Assembly (NCBI RefSeq): GCF_003471165.1
Contig: NZ_QRIL01000002.1
Location: 62,001-126,000 of the forward strand
Source: Ruminococcus sp. AM22-13
GTDB lineage: Bacteria > Bacillota > Clostridia > Lachnospirales > Lachnospiraceae
Length of the DNA: 64,000 bases
Direction of reading: 5' to 3'
Part shown: positions 43,148-52,566 of the stretch, piece by piece
How positions within the stretch are numbered: position 1 is the first letter of the stretch
Layout: each line of letters starts with the position of its first letter
Program-made: the position numbers and the translations under genes
Notes under the pieces: model-generated
Database searches by the model: none
Told to the model about the DNA's origin: nothing
Seen by the model: the letters and a program-made list of their open reading frames with translations, nothing else

Positions 43148-44413
43148 TTAATAGGACTCTTCTGCAATGGCATCATTCATAATAGTAACGATGTTCTTGC
43201 ATGCATCATCCATGCTTTCCTCATCATTCCATGGTTTCTTCAGTTCTTCACACATTGGGTTCCACCATGCAAGTGTTGCATTTGTGTGTGGTCTGAATAC
43301 GATGTCATCCATTGCATCCATGTATGGCTGTAAGTTGAAGCAGTCAACACTGTTAACCCATCCATCGGACATTCCTTCGTAAGCTGCCATTGTTACACCA
43401 AGGTCAGCCTGTTTCTGCTGCATGTCTTTTGTACCGAACCACTCAATAAGCTGGAAAGCTTCGTCCGGCATATCTGTGTTTGCAGAAGCAGCCCATCCAA
43501 GACCATTGTAAAGAGATACGCTTCTGCCTGTCTCAGCGTCTTTCGGAAGTCTTGCTACATCACAGTGTTCTTTGATATAATCGTTGTCTTTGAAACCAGA
43601 TACCATCCAGGATCCCTGAGAGATCATAGCTACTTTACCAGATCCGAAGAGTACGTCTGTACCTGTTTCGGACATTGTAGATGCAGGAGGCATTACATTT
43701 TTAACGCATTTGTCAACGAATTCCATTGCCTTGATAGTATTAGGATCATCAAAACCGGATTTGTTATCATCTGTCAGTACACATCCGCCCATGGAGTAGA
43801 TAATATTCATCCATGTATCCTGCTCGTTAGACGGGTTTGCTGCGAAACCATACTGGCTTCCGTCTTCTTTTGTAAGTTTCTCTGCGATATCATAGAATTC
43901 ATCCCATGTCCAGCTTCCGTCCGGATAGTCGATTCCTGCTTCATCAAACATATCTTTGTTATACCACATAGCGATTGTGTCGATATCCTTCGGTACTGCG
44001 TATGTTTTTCCGTCCCACTGATACATTTCTTTGATATCTTCCGGGAATTTGTCCATTTCCAGTTTATCGCTGTCTGCAACCTTGTCTGTCAGATCAAGTA
44101 AGATATCATTGGACATATATCTTACTGCTTCGTTGGAATGCATCCAGAATACGTCCGGCATATCTCCGCCTGATGCACCTGCTTCAAGAAGTGTCCAGTA
44201 GCTGCTCCACTCTACTACCTGAAGTTCAGTTTTAATTCCTGTCTCTTTTGTAAACTCATCCATGATCTCCTGAAGTCCGGCTTTCTGTCCGTTATCCCAG
44301 ATTGCAACTGTCAGAGTTTTGTCTTTCGCCTGTGCACTTACCGGTGCAAGTGCTGTAACTGTCATAGCACCGATCACTGTTGCGACTGTGAGTTTTTTCA
44401 TGTTTTTTCTCAT
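43148..44413 (-). CDS. Alpha-galactoside-type sugar-binding protein (MsmE/RafE-like)
   Basis: About 421 residues of the CUT1 binding-protein family: after the signal, LTVAIWDNGQKAGLQEIMDEF and VEWSSYWTLLEAGASGG, and conserved W-D-F-IAEKLT and GWAASANT segments. The signal peptide (about 27 residues) ends in AQA and has no lipobox cysteine. The start is ATG 44413, 6 bases from AGGAGG; the ATG 6 bases earlier abuts the site. The gene is divergent from an AraC regulator and leads the alpha-galactoside operon. Confidence 0.9.
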   Translation of the reverse strand: MRKNMKKLTVATVIGAMTVTALAPVSAQAKDKTLTVAIWDNGQKAGLQEIMDEFTKETGIKTELQVVEWSSYWTLLEAGASGGDMPDVFWMHSNEAVRYMSNDILLDLTDKVADSDKLEMDKFPEDIKEMYQWDGKTYAVPKDIDTIAMWYNKDMFDEAGIDYPDGSWTWDEFYDIAEKLTKEDGSQYGFAANPSNEQDTWMNIIYSMGGCVLTDDNKSGFDDPNTIKAMEFVDKCVKNVMPPASTMSETGTDVLFGSGKVAMISQGSWMVSGFKDNDYIKEHCDVARLPKDAETGRSVSLYNGLGWAASANTDMPDEAFQLIEWFGTKDMQQKQADLGVTMAAYEGMSDGWVNSVDCFNLQPYMDAMDDIVFRPHTNATLAWWNPMCEELKKPWNDEESMDDACKNIVTIMNDAIAEESY

Positions 44414-44655
44414 ATACATCCTCCTTTATTCGTCGTTTCGACGTGTTCCTTGTGATTCTTATTATACGTTTTTGTCTATTTTTTTAAATGGACTAATGAA
44501 ATGAATTTATGTCATAATCGTTATGGAAAAAACGCTGAATATATGGTAAAATGTCAACAACGACTTGAATTTGTGCGTATTTACAGGATATGAATCCATA
44601 TGTCTTTATATCAATAATATCCCCAGTCAAAGAAAATAAAAAAGGAATGGTGCAA
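44414..44655. promoter_or_regulatory. Divergent control region of the alpha-galactoside operon
   Basis: On the minus strand a TATAAT (44461-44466) has only a poor -35 (ATTTAA at 17 bases), as expected for an activated promoter. A small inverted repeat CGTCG-TTT-CGACG (44431-44443) lies in the leader between the start site and the ribosome binding site. The AraC gene reads the other way and would bind here. Confidence 0.5.
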
Positions 44656-45546
44656 ATGCCAAATGTAAAATATACTGACAGCGCTACTTTTCGCTGTCTT
44701 GAAAATCTGAAAGAGGGTTCCCTTGATATCAGTCTGATCCATACGGGCAAAGAGCACTGCCCGCCCGGACATATCTGTTCCATGCCAAGAGACGAGTTTA
44801 TCATCCATTTTGTACTGGACGGTACCGGATTTTATTCTGCCGGAGGTCAGACCTGGAGCCTTACTCCCGGACAGATGTTTGTAATTTATCCAAATGAACC
44901 AATCACATACGGAGCTGATGAAACCCATCCCTGGACTTATGCCTGGATTGGTTTTCGTGGAATCCGTGCTCACTCAATGGTAAGAGAATGTGGATTTTCC
45001 AAAAATCAATTAGTGCTTCCTGCACCGAATCAGAAAATAATTCTGAAGCACATTGATTATATGCTGGATCATAAGCAGCTTTCCAAAGCCAATGATCTGA
45101 AGCGTCAGGCTTATCTGATCCTGCTGTTAGCCGAGCTTGTCGACTTTCATGAAAAGCAGTCTGCCCAAAGCAGAAAAAATGCCAAATATGCCTACAGCAC
45201 CAGTGTTTACGCGGAACTTGCCATTGAATATATTAAAGATATGTATCAAAAGGGAATCGGGATTTCTGATATTGCAGATAATATCGGAATCAGCCGCGCC
45301 TATCTGAACAGTGCTTTCCAGAAAGAACTTGGAATATCGGCACAGACCTTCCTGATTGATTATAAGATGCATAAAGCAGCCAGTCTTCTGGTCAGTACCA
45401 GTTTGTCTATAAAAGAGGTTTCCAATTCTGTAGGATATGAAGACCAGTTGGTTTTTTCCAAGGCTTTTAAAAAGAAATTCGGAATGAGTCCCAAAAACTA
45501 TAAGACGCTTAAAGAAACCATCGATAAATATGACGAAAAACAATAA
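44656..45546 (+). CDS. AraC-type transcriptional activator (MsmR/RafR-like)
   Basis: About 296 residues: a cupin-like N-terminal sensor (about 25-110, HTGKEHCPPGHICS and YSAGGQTWSLTPGQMFVIYPNEP) and a C-terminal double HTH (about 200-290: IGISDIADNIGISRAYLNSAFQKELG; EVSNSVGYEDQLVFSKAFKKKFG). The start at 44656 has AAGGA 9 bases upstream; the ATG at 44647 abuts it. Divergent from the binding-protein gene, it presumably activates the alpha-galactoside operon when ligand binds. Confidence 0.9.
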   Translation: MPNVKYTDSATFRCLENLKEGSLDISLIHTGKEHCPPGHICSMPRDEFIIHFVLDGTGFYSAGGQTWSLTPGQMFVIYPNEPITYGADETHPWTYAWIGFRGIRAHSMVRECGFSKNQLVLPAPNQKIILKHIDYMLDHKQLSKANDLKRQAYLILLLAELVDFHEKQSAQSRKNAKYAYSTSVYAELAIEYIKDMYQKGIGISDIADNIGISRAYLNSAFQKELGISAQTFLIDYKMHKAASLLVSTSLSIKEVSNSVGYEDQLVFSKAFKKKFGMSPKNYKTLKETIDKYDEKQ

Positions 45547-45585
45547 GCAGGCAAATGATCAGATCATTTGCCTGCTCTTCACTTT
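45547..45585. terminator. Bidirectional terminator, AraC gene and second GH36 gene
   Basis: GCAGGCAAATGAT and ATCATTTGCCTGC (45547-45575) form a perfect long stem between the convergent genes. A CTTTTTATTTT tract follows on the plus strand. Confidence 0.8.
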
Positions 45586-47808
45586 TTATTTTGCAGTTAA
45601 AACATAAACCCTGGATTCATAGTCAGTGCATGGTTCATCTTCACTTGTAGGTTCACCTGCTGTACAATCTGTGGTAAGCAGTCCCAGATTCATCAGCTCA
45701 TCCCCGTAGTTTTCTGTTCCATTATACTCATTTCTGTAGATAAAATCTGGATCCAGTCCCTGAAGCCGTACTCTGGTAAAATCTGCGTTTACTACATTTC
45801 TTTCCCTGTACCAGAATACCAACGCTGTTTTTTTGTCCTCGCTGACGGTCATCCATGCAGTTTCATTGCCCTCAAAAGGACTCTTCAGTCTGTAAAAAGT
45901 TCCAAACTGGATCAGTTCTCTGTATTCTTTCATAAAAGTAATCTGCTGTTTTACTTCACTGATTTCCTCATCAGACAGTTTATTCAGATCCAGCTCATAT
46001 CCGAAAGTTCCAAAATAAGCTACATTTGCTCTTGTATGTAACGGAGTTTTGCGGTTTAACTGATGGTTAGGTACTACAGATACATGACTTCCCATGGAAC
46101 TTACCGGATAACACATGCTTGTGCCGTACTGGATTTTCACACGCTCTGCCGCATCTGTATCATCGCTTGTCCATCCCTGTGGCGCATAATAAAGGATTCC
46201 CGGATCAAAACGTCCGCCGCCACTTGCGCAGGACTCAAAGAGAATCTGCGGAAATGCAGTATTTAACCGCTCATACAGATCGTAAACTCCGAGAATATAT
46301 CTGTGAAATACTTCTCCCTGACGGTCTGCAGGAAGTGCAGCCGAATAACATTCCGTAATACTTCTGTTCATATCCCATTTAATGTAGGAAACCTTTGCTT
46401 CTGAGAGAATTTTATACATCATCTCATAAATGCAGTCCACCACTTCTTTTCTGGAGAAGTCCAGCACATACTGGTTTCTGCCATGGCAGGAATGCCTCTG
46501 GGGTGTCTGCAGAATCCAGTCCGGATGTGCACGATAAAGATCTGAATCCTTGTTCACCATCTCCGGCTCAAACCACAGACCAAATTTCATACCCATCTCT
46601 TCAATCCTGTCTGCGATTCCCTTGATTCCCTGCGGAAGACGCTCTCTGTTTGCCACCCAGTCACCAAGCCCTGCATAATCGTTGCTTCGCGCACCGAACC
46701 ATCCGTCATCCAGCACAAATAATTCAACGCCACATTCCTTTGCCTTTGCTGCGATTTCCACCAGACGGTCCTCTGTAAAATCAAAATAAGTAGCTTCCCA
46801 GTTATTGTTAAGGATTGGTCTTGGACGGTCTCTCCAGTAACCTCTTGCCAGTCTCTTCTGATATAATTTATGGAAGGTCTGGCTCATTCCATTCAGACCC
46901 TTATCAGAAAACACTACTGCTGCTTCCGGAGTCTGAAAGCTCTCACCACAGTCCAGCTTCCAGTCAAAATTCTGCGGATTGATCCCCACAGTGATGCGGG
47001 TTGTATCATGCGTATCCACCTCTGCCTGCATTCTGTGATTTCCGCTGTAAATCAGACTGAATCCCATCACTTCTCCTGCGTTTTCTGTTGCTGACGGACG
47101 TCGGAGCACAATAAAGGGATTATGTTCATGGGAAGAATTTCCTCTGATGCTTCCTACAGACTGGATTCCCTGCTCCAGTCTGCGCTCTTTCACATGACGT
47201 TCTCTGGACCATGCACCTGAAAACTGCATCCACACATAATCCTTATCCGGCAGATCAAGACTAAGGCTCATTGCATTTAACAGATGTACAGGGGCTGTTC
47301 CTTCATTGATGAATCTGACACTTCTGGTAATGATTCCCCCCTGTGCAAAAATAGTATAAAGCAATTCCAGTACAATTCCTGTTACTTCATCTTTCAGTTT
47401 TATACATAAGGTCTGGGCTTCTTCGTCATTCTCTGTATAAGTAGCCGGAAGTCCTGAAAGCTTTGGCTTTCCATCTGTAACCGTGTGACTGACATAAGTA
47501 AATTCCGAGATTCTGCTGCCGTTTTCCTGAAGGATTTCCACTGCCGGATAACGGTAATCAGAGCTTCCATACACCGGATATTCCAGTTTCAGATGCTCCA
47601 GCGAAAATTTGCGGTTTCCCTCATAAACACAGGCTGTCATTGGTCGCTGCTTCATCTCAAGAAGATATGAAAAATCTTCTCTGTCATGAATTCTTTTCCC
47701 AAAATAGAGATTTCCAATATGTCCATTTGGAAGCACACACATAATATAACTGATTTCATTGTTGTATAAATGGAATGTCTTTGAACTTTCATGAAAAATA
47801 ATACTCAT
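45586..47808 (-). CDS. Second GH36 alpha-galactosidase
   Basis: 740 residues from the ATG at 47808 (AAAGGGG 6 bases upstream; the ORF is open 19 codons further without a site). Nucleophile Asp479 in YIKWDMNRS and acid/base Asp549 in WTSDDTDAAER, same layout as the operon copy. The two paralogues differ across the N-terminal domain and near the active-site entrance (TSDD versus CSDN), so they may prefer different chain lengths or linkages. It has its own promoter (47885-47914), so it is regulated separately from the operon copy. Confidence 0.92.
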   Translation of the reverse strand: MSIIFHESSKTFHLYNNEISYIMCVLPNGHIGNLYFGKRIHDREDFSYLLEMKQRPMTACVYEGNRKFSLEHLKLEYPVYGSSDYRYPAVEILQENGSRISEFTYVSHTVTDGKPKLSGLPATYTENDEEAQTLCIKLKDEVTGIVLELLYTIFAQGGIITRSVRFINEGTAPVHLLNAMSLSLDLPDKDYVWMQFSGAWSRERHVKERRLEQGIQSVGSIRGNSSHEHNPFIVLRRPSATENAGEVMGFSLIYSGNHRMQAEVDTHDTTRITVGINPQNFDWKLDCGESFQTPEAAVVFSDKGLNGMSQTFHKLYQKRLARGYWRDRPRPILNNNWEATYFDFTEDRLVEIAAKAKECGVELFVLDDGWFGARSNDYAGLGDWVANRERLPQGIKGIADRIEEMGMKFGLWFEPEMVNKDSDLYRAHPDWILQTPQRHSCHGRNQYVLDFSRKEVVDCIYEMMYKILSEAKVSYIKWDMNRSITECYSAALPADRQGEVFHRYILGVYDLYERLNTAFPQILFESCASGGGRFDPGILYYAPQGWTSDDTDAAERVKIQYGTSMCYPVSSMGSHVSVVPNHQLNRKTPLHTRANVAYFGTFGYELDLNKLSDEEISEVKQQITFMKEYRELIQFGTFYRLKSPFEGNETAWMTVSEDKKTALVFWYRERNVVNADFTRVRLQGLDPDFIYRNEYNGTENYGDELMNLGLLTTDCTAGEPTSEDEPCTDYESRVYVLTAK

Positions 47809-47884
47809 AACTATCCCCTTTCCGCATCTTTGGTTATTCACTGATAATTCCAGAAAATAATGCAATTCAGATTATATTACTATT

Positions 47885-47914
47885 TCATATCATTTAAGCA
47901 AATACTCTGTCAAG
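47885..47914 (-). promoter_or_regulatory. Candidate promoter of the second GH36 gene
   Basis: On the minus strand TTGACA (47909-47914), an 18-base spacer and TATGAA (47885-47890). It lies directly after the aldo/keto reductase stop, about 80 bases from the start codon. Confidence 0.5.
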
Positions 47915-47924
47915 CGGATATTTA

Positions 47925-48920
47925 TTATAATGCCAATGAATTTTCGTCAATTTTTTTCAATTCCTCTTCACTGAAGGATGCGCTGTCCAGCACTTTCAGA
48001 TTCTCAAGGATCTGCTGTGGACGGGATGCCCCGATGAGAACGCTGGTTACGATTCCATCGCGGAGAATCCATTTCAGTGCCATCTGCGCAAGGCTTTCTC
48101 CTCTTTCTGCTGCGATCGCGTTCAGGCTGCGGATACTGTTAAGACGTTCCTCACTGAACTGGTCTGCATGGAGAAAACGCCCGTCTGTGTTGACACGGCT
48201 GTCCTTTGGGATTCCATTCAGGTATCGGTCTGTGAGCATTCCCTGCGCCAGAGGGCTAAAAGAAATAATTCCCTTTTTCTTTTCTGCTGCTGCCTGTTTC
48301 AGACCATTTTTCTCAATCGTTCTGTTAAAAATATTATATGAATTCTGATTAATGATAAACGGACAGTGCAATTCCTCCAGAATATCTGCGGCGCGTTTCA
48401 TTGTCTCACCATCATAGTTGGAAATTCCAACATACAATGCTTTTCCGCTTCTGACGATCTGTGCTAGAGTCTCCATGGTCTCCTCAAGAGGAGTCTCCGG
48501 ATCCATTCTATGATGATAGAAGATATCTACATAATCCAGGCCAAGACGTTTCAGGCTCTGGTCAAGACTGGCGATCAGATACTTACGGCTTCCCCAGTTT
48601 CCATAAGGTCCCGGCCACATGTCGTAACCGGCCTTTGTGCTGATAATCAGCTCATCTCTGTATGCAGAAAATTCCTCTCTCAGGATTTTTCCAAAATTTG
48701 CCTCCGCACTTCCAGGCTGTGGACCATAGTTGTTTGCAAGGTCAAAATGTGTAATTCCATTGTCAAATGCTGTGAAGCACATCTGTTTCATATTCTCATA
48801 AACACCGGTATCCCCGAAATTATGCCATAAACCCAGAGATAACTCCGGCAGCAGCAGCCCACTGGCACCACAGCGGTGGTATTTCATGGTTTCATAACGT
48901 TTTTCCTCTGCCTGATACAT
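47925..48920 (-). CDS. Aldo/keto reductase (YghZ-like)
   Basis: 331 residues from the ATG at 48920 (GGGAGG 9 bases upstream; the ORF extends 32 basic codons further without support). A TIM-barrel AKR: DLANNYG holds the catalytic Asp/Tyr, STKAGYDMW the Lys and FYHHRMDP the His, and the C-terminal VLIGASRPQQILENL binds the NADPH adenine. The YghZ branch reduces small aldehydes such as methylglyoxal or sugar aldehydes. It lies between the beta-galactosidase and the second alpha-galactosidase genes, but I see no proof of a shared pathway. Confidence 0.9.
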   Translation of the reverse strand: MYQAEEKRYETMKYHRCGASGLLLPELSLGLWHNFGDTGVYENMKQMCFTAFDNGITHFDLANNYGPQPGSAEANFGKILREEFSAYRDELIISTKAGYDMWPGPYGNWGSRKYLIASLDQSLKRLGLDYVDIFYHHRMDPETPLEETMETLAQIVRSGKALYVGISNYDGETMKRAADILEELHCPFIINQNSYNIFNRTIEKNGLKQAAAEKKKGIISFSPLAQGMLTDRYLNGIPKDSRVNTDGRFLHADQFSEERLNSIRSLNAIAAERGESLAQMALKWILRDGIVTSVLIGASRPQQILENLKVLDSASFSEEELKKIDENSLAL

Positions 48921-49112
48921 AAGATAATTCCTCCCTTTTCGTACAGTATTTCGAATCCGAATATTATTGTTATCATTCTCTATCGAAATAACTGTACCAC
49001 TCGCTCGTCTACGCAATTAACACAGTTATTTACACAACAATGTACTTGATTTACTCTTTCTCTGTAATGATACATCCTGTTCCACTTATTTTCAACAAAT
49101 GTTATTAGCATT

Positions 49113-49153
49113 ATTTAAAAAGCCACTTTCTGACTGAAAATGGCTTTTTAAAT
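49113..49153. terminator. Bidirectional terminator between lacZ and AKR gene
   Basis: ATTTAAAAAGCCA and TGGCTTTTTAAAT (49113-49153) form a perfect 13-bp stem with terminal A/T tracts on both sides, 13 bases after the lacZ stop. Confidence 0.7.
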
Positions 49154-49165
49154 AAATAAACTATA

Positions 49166-52100
49166 TTAAATTCCTTTAAAGCTAAAGGAGAATTCCATCT
49201 TTCCGTCTACATTCAGCAGATATTCCGGATGGGTGTATGCTCCCCAACTGTCGTCGCCGCCGATTCCCATCTGGCCTTTGGCTACGCGTACTACTGTGTA
49301 ATGGATCTGCGGGAGTTCGTATGGATGCATGGCATTTTCCATCTCATGAGGAGTGTATGGAAGTGCCGAGAACATCACTGGTTCTCCATCCATCTCGAAG
49401 TACATTCCTCTGCCCTTGCGGTCTGTGATCTTTGCCCAGCGTACTTCCTCTTTTGCACCACATTCCTGCGGCACCATGTATCTTGCCATGTTGTCCACAA
49501 CTTTATTCTGGTAAATGCCCAGTTTTGCACCTTTTTTACGGTCTGCATAGGTTTCAGCTTCTCCCAGTCCATACCACTGAACATTATCATAGTCTGCATT
49601 GAACTTAAACATCACGCCAAATTCCGGCATATCACCAAGTTCTTTTACCGGGTCATAAGTTAAAGTTGTCTTCACCTTTCCATCTCCGAATACTTCGTAG
49701 GTGAGCTGACACTCACTGGCTGGTGTAGTTGGCATCAGATAGGTAAAGGTTACTTTTACAGAGTGGTCTGTTTCTTCTGCCTGTGGTAAATTGGATGGGC
49801 CGTATGCACCTTTTCTGTATTCTTTGTGGCTTAAATACATGCTGGCAATTTTCCACTGTGCGTAGCGCATCTGCATAAGATTTCCACAGTCATTGTCTGT
49901 TGGTGCACGCCAGAAGTTTGGTTTCGGGATTGCCTCGATCATCTCTTTGCCCGCATATTTGTAGGAAACCAGACCACCATTGAGTACGGAGAACATTACT
50001 TCGAAGTGCTCGCCGCGGACACCAATATTATGTGTGCTTCGGATGATCTGTGGTTTCGCAGCTGCTGTTTCTGCTGAATCTGATTTTCCATCCGGAACAG
50101 CCTCTTTCACCTGATACACATACTGTCCAAACGCAATCTCATAACCTGCAGATGCCCACACTTTTTCCTCTTTCAGATGGAAGGAAACAGTAACTGTATA
50201 TTCTCCGGCTGCTTCGGCTTTTTCAAAAGGCAGTTTATATTCTTTCTCACTCAATGGCTCAACTGCTGTTTCCAGTGCTTCTGTACGGATCACTTTTCCA
50301 TTCTTTGCAAGTCTTACCTTACAATCAAAAATATCTGTATTTACAAAGAGGTTCTTGTTAATTACTTTTACTGTATCTGCAGTTACTTCTGCAGTAATAT
50401 TCTGATAATTGAATTTCACTTCCTGCATCTTCGGAGATGGCTCTCTGTCACCGCCATATGCGATTCCGTTACCGCTGAAATTGTAGTCTGTAGGGCGTTC
50501 TCCGAAATCGCCACCATATGCCTGAAACTCTTTTCCATAGCGGTCTTTCTTATAAATAGACTGGTCAATGTAATCCCAGATAAATCCGCCCTGATATTTG
50601 GGCTCTGTATCTGTCAGGTCTGTATATTTGTGCATGGCACCGCAGGAATTTCCCATGGCGTGTGTATACTCACAGCAGATAAACGGTTTGCTGTCATCCT
50701 TTGCCAGAAACTCTTTGATTGCTTCTACAGATGGATACATCTGGCTTTCCATATCACTGGTATCATTATAACTGCGGTCATGGAAAAGTCCCTCATAATG
50801 TACCAGACGGGTAGGATCATTCTTACGGAAAAGCTGAGACATTTCATAAATATCTTTTCCGCCAAAAGATTCATTTCCACAGGACCAGATCAGGATTGCC
50901 GGGTGATTCTTATCTCTCTGATACATGGAGTTGGCACGGTCAAGCATCATATTCAGCCATTCCGGTTTGTTGTGCGGAACAATATGGGTATAATCCTTAG
51001 TAAATTCCGCCACATCCCAGGAGCCATGGGATTCCAGGTTTGTCTCATCAATCATGTAAATACCATATTCATCACAGAGCTGATAGATCAGTGATGCATC
51101 CGGATAATGACAGGTACGGATGGCATTGATATTATTCTGCTTCATAATGCGAAGATCCTTGCGAAGTTCCTCCTCTGAAACATGTCTTCCGCTGACAGAG
51201 CTGAACTCATGACGGTTTACGCCCTTAAACACGATACGTTTTCCATTCAGAGTCATAATACCGTTCTTCATTTCGAAACGGCGGAATCCAACCTTCTGAG
51301 GAATCACTTCCTGAATAGTTCCTGCTTCGTCATAAAGTTCAATTGTAAAATCATAGAGCTGTGGATCTTCTGCGCTCCATAATTTTGGATTATTGATTTT
51401 CCATGCAAAACTGTTCTGTACAGTCTTGCTGCTATTTGTTTTCTGAATATAAAATGCCTCTGCATCGGCTTCTTCATTTCCAGCTTCTGTAAGAGATTTT
51501 TTCTCTTCCAGCACACATTCTCCATCTTTCTCAAGTTTGAAAGCAATGCTTCCTTTTCCCCATGTCTTTACCTTAATTTCAAGATCTGCTACATCCAGAT
51601 TCTCTTCCGGGATTGCACGGATCTGGAGATCATATGCGTGGGTATCCGGAACTGTATAAAGATACACATCTCTGTAAATTCCGGAGAAACGGAAGAAGTC
51701 CTGATCTTCGCACCAACTGCTGGAGGTCCATTTGAATACCTGTGCTGCCAGCTTATTCTGTCCATCTTTAAGATAATCTGTCAGTTCAAACTCAGATGGA
51801 GTAAAAGAATCCTCACTGTAGCCAATAAAGGCTCCGTTCAGCCATAGTGCAAGTCCGCTCTCTGCTCCCTGGAAAGAAATAAACAATCTCTTTCCCTTCA
51901 TATGTTCCGGCACTGTAAAATATTTCACATAGCTTGCAACCGGATTAAATCTCTCAGGAATCTGACCCGGATGAATTTCCTCATGTCCTTCCCATGGATA
52001 CTGGACATTAGCATACTGGGGTGCATCATATCCTTCCATCTGGATATGTGCAGGTACATGAATGTCATCCCAGTCATAACAGCAGTAATCTTCCTTCTCA

Positions 52101-52309
52101 AATCCCTGAACTGTGCTTTTGTAATTACGCGCATAATGAAACTTCCATAAACCGTTCAGACTGTAGCGAAAAGAAGTTTCCGTCCCATCCTGCACAGCAG
52201 TCTGCATTTCATTCCCATCTCTATAATACACATGATCTGAATGAGCTTCCATTCGGTTATCGCAGAAATACTGTGGATCTTTTACCAGTGAATAATCAAA
52301 TGCCTTCAT
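49166..52309 (-). CDS. lacZ: GH2 beta-galactosidase LacZ
   Basis: A 1047-residue GH2 enzyme of the large LacZ type: sugar-binding domain, immunoglobulin-like domain, TIM barrel (about 335-620), second Ig-like domain and a C-terminal beta-gal small-chain domain. Acid/base Glu480 in WSCGNES and nucleophile Glu547 in FICCEYTHAMGN. It hydrolyses lactose and beta-galactosides. There is no signal peptide, so it is cytoplasmic. The upstream AraC gene, on the same strand, is the likely regulator. ATG start with GAGGAG 11 bases upstream. Confidence 0.95.
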   Translation of the reverse strand: MKAFDYSLVKDPQYFCDNRMEAHSDHVYYRDGNEMQTAVQDGTETSFRYSLNGLWKFHYARNYKSTVQGFEKEDYCCYDWDDIHVPAHIQMEGYDAPQYANVQYPWEGHEEIHPGQIPERFNPVASYVKYFTVPEHMKGKRLFISFQGAESGLALWLNGAFIGYSEDSFTPSEFELTDYLKDGQNKLAAQVFKWTSSSWCEDQDFFRFSGIYRDVYLYTVPDTHAYDLQIRAIPEENLDVADLEIKVKTWGKGSIAFKLEKDGECVLEEKKSLTEAGNEEADAEAFYIQKTNSSKTVQNSFAWKINNPKLWSAEDPQLYDFTIELYDEAGTIQEVIPQKVGFRRFEMKNGIMTLNGKRIVFKGVNRHEFSSVSGRHVSEEELRKDLRIMKQNNINAIRTCHYPDASLIYQLCDEYGIYMIDETNLESHGSWDVAEFTKDYTHIVPHNKPEWLNMMLDRANSMYQRDKNHPAILIWSCGNESFGGKDIYEMSQLFRKNDPTRLVHYEGLFHDRSYNDTSDMESQMYPSVEAIKEFLAKDDSKPFICCEYTHAMGNSCGAMHKYTDLTDTEPKYQGGFIWDYIDQSIYKKDRYGKEFQAYGGDFGERPTDYNFSGNGIAYGGDREPSPKMQEVKFNYQNITAEVTADTVKVINKNLFVNTDIFDCKVRLAKNGKVIRTEALETAVEPLSEKEYKLPFEKAEAAGEYTVTVSFHLKEEKVWASAGYEIAFGQYVYQVKEAVPDGKSDSAETAAAKPQIIRSTHNIGVRGEHFEVMFSVLNGGLVSYKYAGKEMIEAIPKPNFWRAPTDNDCGNLMQMRYAQWKIASMYLSHKEYRKGAYGPSNLPQAEETDHSVKVTFTYLMPTTPASECQLTYEVFGDGKVKTTLTYDPVKELGDMPEFGVMFKFNADYDNVQWYGLGEAETYADRKKGAKLGIYQNKVVDNMARYMVPQECGAKEEVRWAKITDRKGRGMYFEMDGEPVMFSALPYTPHEMENAMHPYELPQIHYTVVRVAKGQMGIGGDDSWGAYTHPEYLLNVDGKMEFSFSFKGI

Positions 52310-52566
52310 ACTCTTATGTTCTCCTCATGATTTGTTTTTTATAACTGTTCTCTCTGCCTGCAATATTACATTTCGCCATGCATTTGTAAAATACTTCCAG
52401 CAAAATACTTTATATATGACTTTTTTCATAAAATATCTTATACGATATTGCCAACAGCCAGTTATCCTTCATAAGCAAAATTATAACATTATACCAATCC
52501 ACACAGTTTGCATATTTGACTATATAATATTCATTTTCGACTTTTATATATTCCAGTGTCTGATAT

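Noticed and set aside
50177..51094. 305-codon plus-strand ORF opposite lacZ
   Set aside because: Antisense shadow of the GH2 catalytic region; the minus-strand protein is full length with both catalytic Glu residues.
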